Assembly (NCBI GenBank): GCA_016719575.1 | Contig: JADJYV010000006.1 | Span: forward strand, 330,457-394,456 | Length of the DNA stretch: 64,000 nt | Direction of reading: 5' to 3' | Source of the DNA: Pseudobdellovibrionaceae bacterium | GTDB taxonomy: Bacteria; Bdellovibrionota; Bdellovibrionia; Bdellovibrionales; Bdellovibrionaceae | Notes under the pieces: generated by a model | What the model was told of the DNA's origin: nothing | Seen by the model: only the letters and a program-made list of their open reading frames with translations | Database searches by the model: none | Part shown: positions 36,336 through 45,310 of the stretch, piece after piece | How the letters are laid out: every line of letters begins with the position of its first letter | How positions within the stretch are numbered: the stretch's first letter is position 1 | Made by a program: the position numbers and the translations under genes

Positions 36336-36758
36336 ATGTTTCCTAACGACACCAAGTTTTTGATCGTCGATGATTTTGCGACTATGCGAAAAGTAATAAA
36401 GAAAATCCTCACTGAACTCGGCTACAACAAAATCGACGAAGCTGATGATGGAAAAAGCGCTTTTCCGATGCTAAAAGAGGCCTCCGCCTCCGACCACCCC
36501 TATGGATTGGTTATTTCAGACTGGAGTATGCCAGGACTGACTGGCATTGAGCTGCTCAAGGCTTGCAAGGCCGACAAACAACTTATAGAACTCCCATTTA
36601 TACTTATCACTGCCGAAAACGAGCAAAAGCATATTGGGGAAGCCGCAAAAGCAGGGGTTTCTGATTTTGTCGTAAAGCCATTCAACACAGCAACCTTAAA
36701 GTCAAAAATGGAAAAAGTCTACCTGCGCCACTCAGCTGTCACCGCAAAGGCCTCTTAA
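36336..36758 (+). CDS. cheY: Chemotaxis response regulator CheY
   Basis: A 140-residue stand-alone receiver. Acidic pair Asp12-Asp13, phosphoryl Asp62 in ISDWSMPGLTG, Thr92 (LITAEN) and Lys114 (VVKPFN) are all present. The WxMP after the Asp is typical of flagellar-motor CheY. I start at ATG 36336, 6 bases after GGGAGGAT, rather than the upstream in-frame ATG at 36243, which adds a non-homologous stretch. Confidence 0.9.
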   Translation: MFPNDTKFLIVDDFATMRKVIKKILTELGYNKIDEADDGKSAFPMLKEASASDHPYGLVISDWSMPGLTGIELLKACKADKQLIELPFILITAENEQKHIGEAAKAGVSDFVVKPFNTATLKSKMEKVYLRHSAVTAKAS

Positions 36759-36770
36759 CTTTTCACTATA

Positions 36771-37964
36771 TTATATAACCTGGCTGAGCAGTTCTTCACG
36801 GGTTAAATAGCGCTTTTCGAGTTGCCATATATAAAGTTTGTGAAGCCAAATTCCAAGATCCCGTCCTACAAACCTTTCCTTAAGATCCTCACCCGTCACA
36901 AGGGGTTCAGGCATTTTCTCTCCCCAAGCACTCCACTGCTGAAGCAACTTATCGATCTGAGCTCCCCCCAGCGAAAGTAGCCGACAAAGTTTTAGAAACA
37001 TTCGGGTGCTCTCTTCGCCCAACAAAGAAAGCTGCTCCCCCTGTGCCGCCAAAAAAAAGTGCTGGCGGTTTTCAAGCTGCTCCAGAGCCCTCTTTAAGTT
37101 CCTACCCATCAGACGTGGAAAGCGATAATTATCAAGAATCCACTCCCACCCTAAATCTTTATTGAGAGCCCAGGGCGCCAAAAAACAATACCACAAAAAT
37201 CCCTCTTCTTTTTCGGCACTTAAGAATAAGTCTTCATATTGTTTTTTATATTTCGCAAAGATTGCTTGATAGTTTTGAAACAGAACTTTTCCAACTCCTG
37301 TCCTATACAAAAGCTCAAGGCCGCAAAAAGGATTTTGAGTTTTTAATACCTTAAGCATTTCTTCATGAATTCGCTCTAAGCTAACGGATTTAAGTGAAGA
37401 AGCTAGAGATGTTGCTGCCGCCAAAGTCGGTGGATCGATCTCAAAACCTAACTGTGCTGAAAATCGCAGGGCCCGTAATATTCGCAAATGATCCTCACGA
37501 AAACGCTCTTCGGGATTACCAACAGCTTTAATTTTTTTATCCTCTAAGTCCTGAAGACCACCAACAAAATCCAGAACTCGCCCTTCGTTGAGGTCATAAA
37601 AAAGTGCGTTCACCGTAAAATCTCGGCGGTGAGCATCTTGTTCCGGAGTGGTGAAAACAATGTTTTCGGGGTGGCGGCCATCTTTATATGAGCCATCCGA
37701 GCGAAAGGTCGCGACTTCGAAAGTAACCTCCCCTTCAACAACCAACATCACCCCGAAGGCCTTTCCGACCGCCACTGTTTTTGCAAAAAGCGCCTCAACA
37801 GCCTCTGGAGTTGCGTCAGTGGCGAGGTCCAAATCATGAGCCTCACGCCCTAAGAGAGCATCACGAACACACCCTCCGGCCAAATAGACTTTGTAGCCAT
37901 TTTGACTTAAAGTATGGTAAATTCGTTGTAGTTCTGGCCAGTGTGGATGGTGTTCAAAGTTCAT
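36771..37964 (-). CDS. CCA-adding-type tRNA nucleotidyltransferase / poly(A) polymerase
   Basis: A 397-residue class II nucleotidyltransferase. GGCVRDALLGREAHDLDLAT carries the GG and DxD catalytic motifs, RRDFTVNALFYDLNEG and the LRILRALRFSAQLGFEI block follow. These enzymes add CCA to tRNA or poly(A) to RNA; the sequence alone does not settle which. Convergent with cheY. Confidence 0.9.
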   Translation of the reverse strand: MNFEHHPHWPELQRIYHTLSQNGYKVYLAGGCVRDALLGREAHDLDLATDATPEAVEALFAKTVAVGKAFGVMLVVEGEVTFEVATFRSDGSYKDGRHPENIVFTTPEQDAHRRDFTVNALFYDLNEGRVLDFVGGLQDLEDKKIKAVGNPEERFREDHLRILRALRFSAQLGFEIDPPTLAAATSLASSLKSVSLERIHEEMLKVLKTQNPFCGLELLYRTGVGKVLFQNYQAIFAKYKKQYEDLFLSAEKEEGFLWYCFLAPWALNKDLGWEWILDNYRFPRLMGRNLKRALEQLENRQHFFLAAQGEQLSLLGEESTRMFLKLCRLLSLGGAQIDKLLQQWSAWGEKMPEPLVTGEDLKERFVGRDLGIWLHKLYIWQLEKRYLTREELLSQVI

Positions 37965-37999
37965 CTTCTTCAGGATAGAAACGGAAAAGTTGTTTGTCT

Positions 38000-39010
38000 A
38001 TGAATCTTAAAGGACTCACCTCAGAAGGGTTCGAAAAGTTATTGAGTGAACACTCCATGAAGTTGGGGTTTTCTCACTTTGGGGCAACAACTTTGAGGCG
38101 CCCCTTCAGCTTTGACATCTACCGAAGTTGGCTCAATGAAGGCCTGCACGGAGATATGGAGTACCTTGAAGCCCACGCCCCCTTTAAAGAAAATCCTCAA
38201 AGCAAATGGCCCCTAGCAAAAAGCGCTCTCGTCTTTGCTGCCCCCTACTTCCCCCACCCAGAAAGACTCGAAGAATTCCCCCTCAAAAACTTAAGAGTCA
38301 GCCTGTACGCCCAAGGTTACGATTATCACTTTTGGTTTAAGCAACAGCTCGAGAATCTCTGTCAACACTTTCGCAGCCTTTTTCCTGAGGATGAGTTTGT
38401 CGCAATGACTGACAGTTCGCCCGTTCTAGAAAGAGACCTTGCCCATCAAGCAGGACTTGGTTGGATCGGTAAAAACACTTGCCTCATACATCCAAAAAAT
38501 GGCAGCTTGTTTTTTATTGGCGAGATTTATTCAAGTCTTACTTTAGATTTTGAAGCGGAGCTCGTACATGACTTTTGTGGAACTTGCACTCGCTGCATCG
38601 ACATTTGCCCCACTCAGGCCCTCATTTCGCCTCGTAAGCTTGACGCACGAAAATGCATCTCGGAAAAAATAGGCGATTGGTTTTTTGGCTGCGATCTCTG
38701 TCAAACGATCTGTCCATGGAATGAAAAGGCTTTCAAAGGAAAGTTGATCAAAAATGAAGCCCCTTGCGAAAATAAGAAGCTCCTCGAAGAAGAACTGCGC
38801 TGGATTCTCGTGACCTCGGGCAAACAACTTGAAAAGGCCCTCAAAGGAACCCCCCTATCGCGCGCTGGCAATTTTGGCCTTAAAAGAAATGCTTTAATTG
38901 TCGCTCACAACCAATCGATCAGGGGCCTAAAATCAGAGATTGAGGATTTATTTGAGCATCCAAAACTTGGGGAGCTCGCAAAATGGGCTCACCTCGGACT
39001 TCAGGAATAA
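38000..39010 (+). CDS. queG: Epoxyqueuosine reductase QueG
   Basis: About 336 residues. The last step of queuosine synthesis in tRNA. Two [4Fe-4S] motifs are seen: CGTCTRCIDICP and CDLCQTICPW. The cobalamin-binding N-terminal region has LERDLAHQAGLGWIGKNT with the catalytic Asp environment. I start at ATG 38000, two codons after a TTG at 37994. It complements queD at 8.9 kb. Confidence 0.95.
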   Translation: MNLKGLTSEGFEKLLSEHSMKLGFSHFGATTLRRPFSFDIYRSWLNEGLHGDMEYLEAHAPFKENPQSKWPLAKSALVFAAPYFPHPERLEEFPLKNLRVSLYAQGYDYHFWFKQQLENLCQHFRSLFPEDEFVAMTDSSPVLERDLAHQAGLGWIGKNTCLIHPKNGSLFFIGEIYSSLTLDFEAELVHDFCGTCTRCIDICPTQALISPRKLDARKCISEKIGDWFFGCDLCQTICPWNEKAFKGKLIKNEAPCENKKLLEEELRWILVTSGKQLEKALKGTPLSRAGNFGLKRNALIVAHNQSIRGLKSEIEDLFEHPKLGELAKWAHLGLQE

Positions 39011-39011
39011 G

Positions 39012-39518
39012 TTAAAACATTCCCAGTTTTTTTAAGAGATTATCAATTTCATTCTGATCTAACTTTTGAACTTTTTTCGAGTCTGCGGCGAATTTGTTTA
39101 AAACCCACCTCAATCGCTCTGAAAAAGTTTTGGGCAAAAGATTTCTAAGTTCATCTGCCAACCTCACTTTTTCGAGAGCTCCAACGCCTTCCGAAAGCGC
39201 TTCCGTTGCATCTAGCAGCAATGCCACGCAAACATCATAAAGCTGGGGGTTGCCGTTGATCTGAGAGGCTCGCTCTCCAACGACTCGGCACAGAGCTGCG
39301 TAATCTGCTACCATGTGGATAACATGTTCAGGCGGCATCATAAGAGCCAGCCCTTTAGCTCCGCCGGCAATTCGGTCCACTTTTTGTGCGTACTCCCCGA
39401 GACGCAGAACCTGGGAAAAGTCCCCTTCGATCTTTTCAAGAAGGTCAACTAAGTCCCGCAGGAGCACTTTAGATTCAACCATAAAATCTTTTACTATATC
39501 CTGATCAATATTTGACAT
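39012..39518 (-). CDS. Hpt-like helical protein, phospho-histidine absent
   Basis: A 168-residue helical protein with FMVESKVLLRDLVDLLEKIEGDFSQVL...AQKVDRIAGGAKGLALMM, which resembles the helix pair of histidine phosphotransfer domains where the conserved HtLKGsA would sit. Here the position is RIAGGAKG and no histidine is visible, so it cannot act as a standard Hpt. Divergent from the HD-GYP gene by 35 bp, so shared regulation is likely. Role unknown. Confidence 0.5.
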   Translation of the reverse strand: MSNIDQDIVKDFMVESKVLLRDLVDLLEKIEGDFSQVLRLGEYAQKVDRIAGGAKGLALMMPPEHVIHMVADYAALCRVVGERASQINGNPQLYDVCVALLLDATEALSEGVGALEKVRLADELRNLLPKTFSERLRWVLNKFAADSKKVQKLDQNEIDNLLKKLGMF

Positions 39519-39553
39519 AACATCAGATTAACAAACTTAGGAGACTCTTAGCA

Positions 39554-40483
39554 ATGAGTTATGTTTCGATACGAGTGAGCACTTTACGAGGGGAGCAAAA
39601 AATTGATTTTAATGCTTATCTCAAAATTAATGGAAAAATGCTCCTCTATCTTCGTCGTGGAGACTCGTTCGAAGGAGAGCGACTCAATCGTCTGAAGGAC
39701 AAAAAACTTAAAAAAATGTTTATCCTCGATGATGAAGAGAATAAGTACCGAGAATACCTGCAAAAAAATATCGAAATGGCCTACGACGAAAAATCTGGTA
39801 AGGATATCGTGGCCAGGGCTGAAATCGTTCAGGGACAACAGCAAAGCAACGCCGAAGAGGTTTTTGAAGATCCTAATAACATTGAAGCCTACAGCCATGC
39901 TAAAGAGGCCGCCAGCAAGTATGTTCAATTTCTGATGGGCAATAGCAAGGCTGTCGGGGCGATTATGAATATCCTCAATGAGGACTTCAGCGTTGCTCAC
40001 CACGGGGTCAACGTCTCAGGTCTTTCTATTGCATTGGCGCAAAAGCTAAATATGATCGACCCCAAACAAAACCAACTCTTAGCCCTGGGGGCACTGTTGC
40101 ACGATATCGGTCTCAATGAGTCCGGAATTGCCCTGAATCGACCCCGCAGTGATTTCTCAAGAGAGGAACTTCTTATCTACAAACAACATCCAACTCTTGG
40201 TACACAAAAAGTTCGAGAAATGAAACACTTCGATAACACTGTTATCAAAATTATTGCCCAACACGAAGAACACATCGACGGCAGCGGATTCCCAACAGGC
40301 GCTCGCGAAAGCGAGCTTGATCCTCTTTCGATCCTTGTTTCAAGCGCCAACGCCCTCGATCGCCTTCTGACCTTCGAAAAAATCCCCCGCCACGACGCCG
40401 TAAAAAAACTCATGATCGAGCAGGTGGGCTGCCACCCCTTGAATCAAATTCAATTACTGGGCGAAATCGTGAAGGGATTTTAA
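39554..40483 (+). CDS. HD-GYP domain protein
   Basis: A 309-residue protein. Residues about 1-90 form an N-terminal beta-rich region with LRRGDSFEGERLNRLKDKKLKKMFI. The HD-GYP part has HHGVNVSGLS, LGALLHDIGLNE and AQHEEHIDGSGFP; the last carries Phe in place of the usual Tyr (GFP instead of GYP). These domains degrade cyclic di-GMP, or bind it. The catalytic histidines look intact. Confidence 0.85.
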   Translation: MSYVSIRVSTLRGEQKIDFNAYLKINGKMLLYLRRGDSFEGERLNRLKDKKLKKMFILDDEENKYREYLQKNIEMAYDEKSGKDIVARAEIVQGQQQSNAEEVFEDPNNIEAYSHAKEAASKYVQFLMGNSKAVGAIMNILNEDFSVAHHGVNVSGLSIALAQKLNMIDPKQNQLLALGALLHDIGLNESGIALNRPRSDFSREELLIYKQHPTLGTQKVREMKHFDNTVIKIIAQHEEHIDGSGFPTGARESELDPLSILVSSANALDRLLTFEKIPRHDAVKKLMIEQVGCHPLNQIQLLGEIVKGF

Positions 40484-40517
40484 CGAGATGAAGCCCTCTA
40501 GCTTAATATCTCTTACT

Positions 40518-41078
40518 CTAGAACACATACCCGACAGAAAGCATGGGTAGAACATCCGCAACATTGTAGGATTCTAAATTAGCCACAGTGTCGTTTTTCT
40601 TGTAAGTGATATTTCGATAGCTCAACTCACCGCCCAGAAGCCAACCGCTGCCAATATCGAACTTGTAACCAAGGTCCGCTTGAATTCCAGAGCCCTCTTT
40701 GTATTCACCGTAAGTTGCCGATACTAAGTAATGACCCATAATAAAAAATCCTGCAGCACCAAAGTAACCAATCGAAGCTCCCATGGCAGAGCCATTCTCG
40801 CCGTTCGCATTGAGGACGCTCGTCGTCCGCGAAGAATACAAACCGCCCCAATAAAACCCCGAACCACTTAAAGAGCCTAGCTTAATGTCATAAAGAACTG
40901 TCTTGTTCTCACTCTTTGTTTCAGATCCAGTTGTTTTCAAATTTGTGGCCGAAGATCCATAGTAAAGATTCACATCAAAAAGAACTCCCGAAGAAGTCCC
41001 ACCACCACGAGCCTCTGCTACTCGAGCTGAAGTTACTAGTAGCATCGCAACAAAAACCGATAACCACATCTTTTTCAT
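40518..41078 (-). CDS. Outer-membrane beta-barrel-like protein
   Basis: About 186 residues with a signal peptide (cleavage likely after VAEA near residue 25). Repeated Gly, Tyr and Ser strands alternate as in small barrels, and the protein ends SVGYVF with the C-terminal Phe typical of outer-membrane proteins. I start at ATG 41078, preceded by GGAG, rather than GTG 41084. No specific family recognised. Confidence 0.6.
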   Translation of the reverse strand: MKKMWLSVFVAMLLVTSARVAEARGGGTSSGVLFDVNLYYGSSATNLKTTGSETKSENKTVLYDIKLGSLSGSGFYWGGLYSSRTTSVLNANGENGSAMGASIGYFGAAGFFIMGHYLVSATYGEYKEGSGIQADLGYKFDIGSGWLLGGELSYRNITYKKNDTVANLESYNVADVLPMLSVGYVF

Positions 41079-41130
41079 AAACACTCCATTGCTATTTTTG
41101 TTCTAATATTTTGCTAGATCTATTCCTTTA

Positions 41131-41922
41131 TCATCGTCCTGAATCCGATAGCAAAAGTATACCCTTTGAAATCAGGAAGTGAATCCTTTTTCGAATTTCT
41201 CCCTCTGAAAAGCCAGTAAAGCCAGACCCTCGGTCTAAAACCTGAGCTTGAGCACAAAGCTGGTCTAGGGTGTACTTTCGATCCTCGAGTAGAAGATCCA
41301 ACAAGGCCGCATCGAGAATATCAGCCTCATGCTCCCCGATCTCATTGCGGGCTTCGTCATAATAAAATAAACGAAGTCCGGGATTGAGGGCTAAGGTCTG
41401 AAGAGAGGGATTGATTACAATTTGTCCGAGATCTCTTTGTTGAAGACCAAAATCAGAAAAAGACAAGAAAGACAGAATCCACTCCCTCTGAGAAAGCAAA
41501 CAGAGCGCCGGGTCGCCAATTTGACCTTTTAAAAAAAACGGAAAGTAACGAAAATGTTCTGATAGTAGCGGCCCTTGCCACGGAAATTCACTGAGGTATT
41601 TCTTTAACAGGGCCGAGCTTTTGCCTTGCAAATAAACAGATGTCTGAGGGAAGACGTGAGTGAACTCTTCTCGCAGGGCAGAAAAAATATACTCTTGGGG
41701 GTTCGTTAAAGATTTTTCTTCAAGAATCTCTTTTGGTCTTAACCATTGAAGGGTTTGGTGCAGAATCCCCTCATACGTGACTCGCCGAGGACCCGAAACT
41801 AATTGGGGATGAAGAATTAATGTGACCACCTCTGAGAGCTTTTCGAACTCGGCACGACGAAGCGCCCCGACTCCAAGGACCTGGTAATCTTTCAGCTGAC
41901 GCGAAGCTTGTTTTTGTGTCAT
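41131..41922 (-). CDS. Hypothetical protein, possible winged-helix C terminus
   Basis: A 263-residue soluble protein that I do not recognise. No signal peptide. The C-terminal stretch (YTLDQLCAQAQ...SEGEIRKRIHFLISKGILLLSDS) resembles a winged-helix with a three-helix head and a terminal hairpin, so a DNA-binding role is possible. It is divergent from the creatininase gene with 44 bases between starts, making it a candidate regulator of the amino-acid operon. Confidence 0.45.
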   Translation of the reverse strand: MTQKQASRQLKDYQVLGVGALRRAEFEKLSEVVTLILHPQLVSGPRRVTYEGILHQTLQWLRPKEILEEKSLTNPQEYIFSALREEFTHVFPQTSVYLQGKSSALLKKYLSEFPWQGPLLSEHFRYFPFFLKGQIGDPALCLLSQREWILSFLSFSDFGLQQRDLGQIVINPSLQTLALNPGLRLFYYDEARNEIGEHEADILDAALLDLLLEDRKYTLDQLCAQAQVLDRGSGFTGFSEGEIRKRIHFLISKGILLLSDSGR

Positions 41923-41966
41923 CCTTGGTTTTGCATTCTCCCAACAAAATTCTAAAGGAGTTCGCC

Positions 41967-42701
41967 ATGACTTACAATCTCGCTGAAAAGACCTGGCCGA
42001 TGATTGAAAACTACCTTAAAATAAAAAACTCTATTCTCTTATCTGTGGGTTCTACCGAACAGCATGGACCCACAGGAATTATTGGCATTGATTATCTGAG
42101 CTCGTGGGAGATTGCCAAAAAAGTGGGCGAAGAAACAGGCACCCTCGTTGCCCCTCCCCTTTGCTTTGGTATGGCTCAGCATCACATGGCCTTTCCGGGG
42201 ACGATGAGCCTCACTCCAGTCACATTTATCCAAGTGATCTGCGAATTAATTCAAAGCCTCTATCGACACGGCTTCCGTGATTTTACAGTTGTCAATGGCC
42301 ATGGTGGCAATATCCCCTCTCTCAATGCGGCATTTTCTCAAATCTTAGGAAACGACGAAGAGTGTCGATTTCGCTTGGTCAATTGGTGGCATTTGCCAGA
42401 AGTGCAATCCTATGAAAACAAGCACTTCGGAGATAAAAATGGCTTTCACGCAACCTGCGGCGAAATCTCAGTGACACAGTACACCCACCCAGAGGCCTAT
42501 AAGGAGATTCCAAAGCTTAAATTTGAAGCCACAACGAGTGAACACCCCTGGCCTCTAAGCCCGATTCAATTTCGAAAAACCTTTCCTGATGGCCGCATGG
42601 GATCAGATCCTAGCCTGGCAACAGCAGCTCACGGCGAAGAAATTTTTAAAATTGCAGTCGCAGCAATTGCACAAAAACTGCGCAATAACACAAAGGGTTA
42701 A
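41967..42701 (+). CDS. Creatininase-family metal-dependent amidohydrolase
   Basis: A 244-residue creatininase-fold hydrolase. GSTEQHGPTG carries the metal-binding Glu and His, and NGHGGNIPSLN and HATCGEIS carry the others. The family cleaves C-N amide or cyclic amide bonds and includes the formamide hydrolase ArfB. I start at ATG 41967, preceded by AAAGGAG. It heads a five-gene rightward operon that ends with tryptophan 2,3-dioxygenase, so it may act on a formylated amino-acid product (inference). Confidence 0.8.
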   Translation: MTYNLAEKTWPMIENYLKIKNSILLSVGSTEQHGPTGIIGIDYLSSWEIAKKVGEETGTLVAPPLCFGMAQHHMAFPGTMSLTPVTFIQVICELIQSLYRHGFRDFTVVNGHGGNIPSLNAAFSQILGNDEECRFRLVNWWHLPEVQSYENKHFGDKNGFHATCGEISVTQYTHPEAYKEIPKLKFEATTSEHPWPLSPIQFRKTFPDGRMGSDPSLATAAHGEEIFKIAVAAIAQKLRNNTKG

Positions 42702-42753
42702 CTAGAGTATTTTATTTTTGACCAAGCGCCACGCCCGTGCCAATAGTGCAGGC

Positions 42754-43323
42754 ATGAAGTACTTGATGTTCCTGCTAATAATGTTCACAACACCTCTTGT
42801 GCTTGGGGCTCAGTCCGTTACCGGATTTCTAACAAAAACTGGTGAGAAATATTACCTCACTCCGACTAAATCCTCGAACCGTTACGTTGTTTTACCAGAG
42901 TCTTCAGATGTAATCAGCAGCCTTGAACGTCTCAATAGCGGCGACCACATCACTGGTCACGGTACTCTCGATACCACTAACAAAAAAATTCGTCTTGTCA
43001 GCGTTGACTATGTCGGTCTTCGTAAGATTTTGGGGCCCTGGGTTGGTAACGAAGGCATCCTGACGTTCAAGAATTTCTCGACCATGAAATTTTCGCCACG
43101 ATTGTCCTCTCGTTCAAATTCAGAGAGCTCTCGAAGGGCTTATCAAAAAGAATTTCGCTACACACTTTCCCCCAGCGAAGGTGACGAATGGGCTCTCTTT
43201 TTATCCGATGAAAAAACCACCACATTTGCAACCGTTGAATTTGGTCCGCGCAGAATTGTTTTAAAAATCTACGAGTCTGATAGTGGCCGCATTGTCCGCA
43301 CTCTCATGCTTGAAAGACCCTGA
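42754..43323 (+). CDS. Small secreted protein, unknown
   Basis: About 189 residues with a signal peptide (MKYLMFLLIMFTTPLVLG). The mature part has a beta-rich pattern (TGFLTKTGEKYYLTPTKSSNRYVVLP, ITGHGTLDTTNKKIRLVSVDYV) reminiscent of an OB fold, then a charged tail. I start at ATG 42754; the upstream TTG at 42718 gives an unnatural N terminus. It lies 52 bases after the creatininase gene and 3 bases before the arginase-family gene. Family unknown. Confidence 0.5.
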   Translation: MKYLMFLLIMFTTPLVLGAQSVTGFLTKTGEKYYLTPTKSSNRYVVLPESSDVISSLERLNSGDHITGHGTLDTTNKKIRLVSVDYVGLRKILGPWVGNEGILTFKNFSTMKFSPRLSSRSNSESSRRAYQKEFRYTLSPSEGDEWALFLSDEKTTTFATVEFGPRRIVLKIYESDSGRIVRTLMLERP

Positions 43324-43326
43324 CAA

Positions 43327-44274
43327 ATGCCGTGGACGACAGCAACCCCCTCGCATTTTTTCTTCTCGAAACAAGACCCTCAGGACCCTCGTCTCGGAGA
43401 GTGGGCCATCAGCTCACCTCTTCGAGACCTCGGCGATCTCCGTTCTTCTGAAGCCGCCTGGATGATTTTAGGCTATCCAGATGATGAGGGAATTGCCCTC
43501 AATGGGGGCCGAGTTGGCGCCAAAGAAGCCCCGAACCACATCCGTAATTACTTTTACAAAATGACTCCGTCTCTACTATCTCCGCAAAAAAGACGTCTGA
43601 TAGATCTTGGAAATATTCCAACAGATATTCCTTTAGCGGAGCGCCACGAACACGGACGCCAGATCATCAAAACGGCGCTTCTAGCTGGTCACCGGACCCT
43701 GAGTCTTGGCGGAGGCCATGATTATGGCTATGCCGATGGCGCTGGATTTATTGACTCATGCCTCGAGAAAAGCCTTCGCCCTGTTATTATTAATTTTGAT
43801 GCACACCTCGATGTCCGCCCCATCGACCGGGGCCTCAACAGCGGCACCCCCTTTTATCGCCTCTTGAATCAATACGACAAAAATTTTGATTTCATCGAGG
43901 TTGGCCTGCAAAACCAGTGCAATAGTCTCGATCATCTCAATTGGGTCAAAGGCAAAGGCGCCCAGGTTTTGCTCTTACAGGACTTAAAAGAAGTAGGTCT
44001 CGTGAACTCTCTCAAAGCACTTCTCGGCCCCTTTAAGTCCCGTCCCTGTTTCTTGAGCGTCGATATTGATGCCTTTGTTTCTTCTGAGGCCCCTGGTTGC
44101 AGTCAGTCCTGGGCGACTGGAATTCAAGTGCAAGAGTTTTTGGCCGCTCTTGAATTTATTAAGTTACAACTCGACATCCGATCTCTAGCGATCTATGAAG
44201 TCTCCCCCCCTCTCGATCAAGATCATCGCACGAGTAAGCTGGCCGCTTTGATTTTGCACCACACGATTTTCTAA
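43327..44274 (+). CDS. Arginase/formimidoylglutamase-family hydrolase
   Basis: A 315-residue ureohydrolase-fold enzyme. Manganese-binding motifs are GGGHDYGYADG, NFDAHLDVRP and SVDIDAF. The family hydrolyses arginine, agmatine or formiminoglutamate; the length and motif context are closest to formimidoylglutamase (HutG). Neighbouring histidine genes are absent, so substrate is uncertain. Third gene of the operon. Confidence 0.85.
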   Translation: MPWTTATPSHFFFSKQDPQDPRLGEWAISSPLRDLGDLRSSEAAWMILGYPDDEGIALNGGRVGAKEAPNHIRNYFYKMTPSLLSPQKRRLIDLGNIPTDIPLAERHEHGRQIIKTALLAGHRTLSLGGGHDYGYADGAGFIDSCLEKSLRPVIINFDAHLDVRPIDRGLNSGTPFYRLLNQYDKNFDFIEVGLQNQCNSLDHLNWVKGKGAQVLLLQDLKEVGLVNSLKALLGPFKSRPCFLSVDIDAFVSSEAPGCSQSWATGIQVQEFLAALEFIKLQLDIRSLAIYEVSPPLDQDHRTSKLAALILHHTIF

Positions 44275-44284
44275 CGAGGACGCT

Positions 44285-45310
44285 GTGAGACGAGGTTTTG
44301 GATCTGATAATCACTCTGGAGTTCACCCACAAATTCTTGCGGCGATGGTTGCCGCTAATGTTGAACACGCTCCCAGTTATGGTACCGACGAATGGAGTGA
44401 ACTCGCACTCAAGGCTTTTCGCGAACACTTCGGCCCCAGCGCCCAAGTGTTTTTTGTTTTTAACGGTACTGCCGCCAACGTCCTCTCTCTAAAGTCCGCC
44501 GCTAAAACTTTTCAATCCTGCTATTGCACTGATATTTCTCACCTCAATGTCGACGAATGCGGTGCCCCTGAGGTCATGGCGGGAGTTAAACTTATTTCAT
44601 TGCCAAGCAAGCTCGGCAAAATCCAGCTTGAAGAACTAAAAAAAGCTCACATTCGCAGAGGAGATCAGCACTGTTCTCAAGGTCAAATCATCAGCCTCAC
44701 TCAGCCAACCGAAGTGGGAACTTGCTACAGTCTCAGAGAATTAAACGAAATCATCTCCTGGGCCAAGTCCGAAAGGCTCTACGTTCATATCGATGGTGCT
44801 CGCCTCGCCAATGCTGCAACAACCCTGGGCTTATCATTAAGATCCCTTACGACTGAACTCGGCGTTGACGTTGTTTCTTTTGGCGGCACAAAAAATGGGC
44901 TCATGATGGGTGAGGCCGTCGTTTTTCTAAATCCCCAACTCGCAACCGATTTTAAGTACCACCGCAAGCAACTCGGGCAGCTTCCTTCGAAGACCCGCTT
45001 TATCGCCGCACAGTTCACTGCTTATCTTCAAAACAACCTCTGGAAGGATATCGCCACCCATTCATGCAATATGGCAGAATCTCTAGCTCAAAGAGTTTCT
45101 GATATCCGCGCAGTGCAAGTCACCCACCCCCGCGAATCAAATGCAGTCTTTGCTAAAATCCCGAAAGAATGGATTAAACCCCTTCGTGAAAAATATTTTT
45201 TCTATGTTTGGAATGAACACACTTTTGAGTGTCGTTGGATCACTAGCTGGGACACAACCCCTGAAGATATCGATGGCTTTAGTCAAAGCCTCAAGGAGCT
45301 CTCGCAATGA
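44285..45310 (+). CDS. Threonine-aldolase-like PLP enzyme
   Basis: A 341-residue fold-type I PLP enzyme of the low-specificity threonine aldolase (beta-eliminating lyase) family. SDNHSGVHP opens it, HIDGARLANA holds the PLP-binding Asp, and VSFGGTKNGLMMGEA holds the Schiff-base Lys. GTG start at 44285, 10 bases after the arginase-family stop. Its stop overlaps the dioxygenase start (ATGA). Substrate could be threonine or another beta-hydroxy amino acid. Confidence 0.85.
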   Translation: MRRGFGSDNHSGVHPQILAAMVAANVEHAPSYGTDEWSELALKAFREHFGPSAQVFFVFNGTAANVLSLKSAAKTFQSCYCTDISHLNVDECGAPEVMAGVKLISLPSKLGKIQLEELKKAHIRRGDQHCSQGQIISLTQPTEVGTCYSLRELNEIISWAKSERLYVHIDGARLANAATTLGLSLRSLTTELGVDVVSFGGTKNGLMMGEAVVFLNPQLATDFKYHRKQLGQLPSKTRFIAAQFTAYLQNNLWKDIATHSCNMAESLAQRVSDIRAVQVTHPRESNAVFAKIPKEWIKPLREKYFFYVWNEHTFECRWITSWDTTPEDIDGFSQSLKELSQ

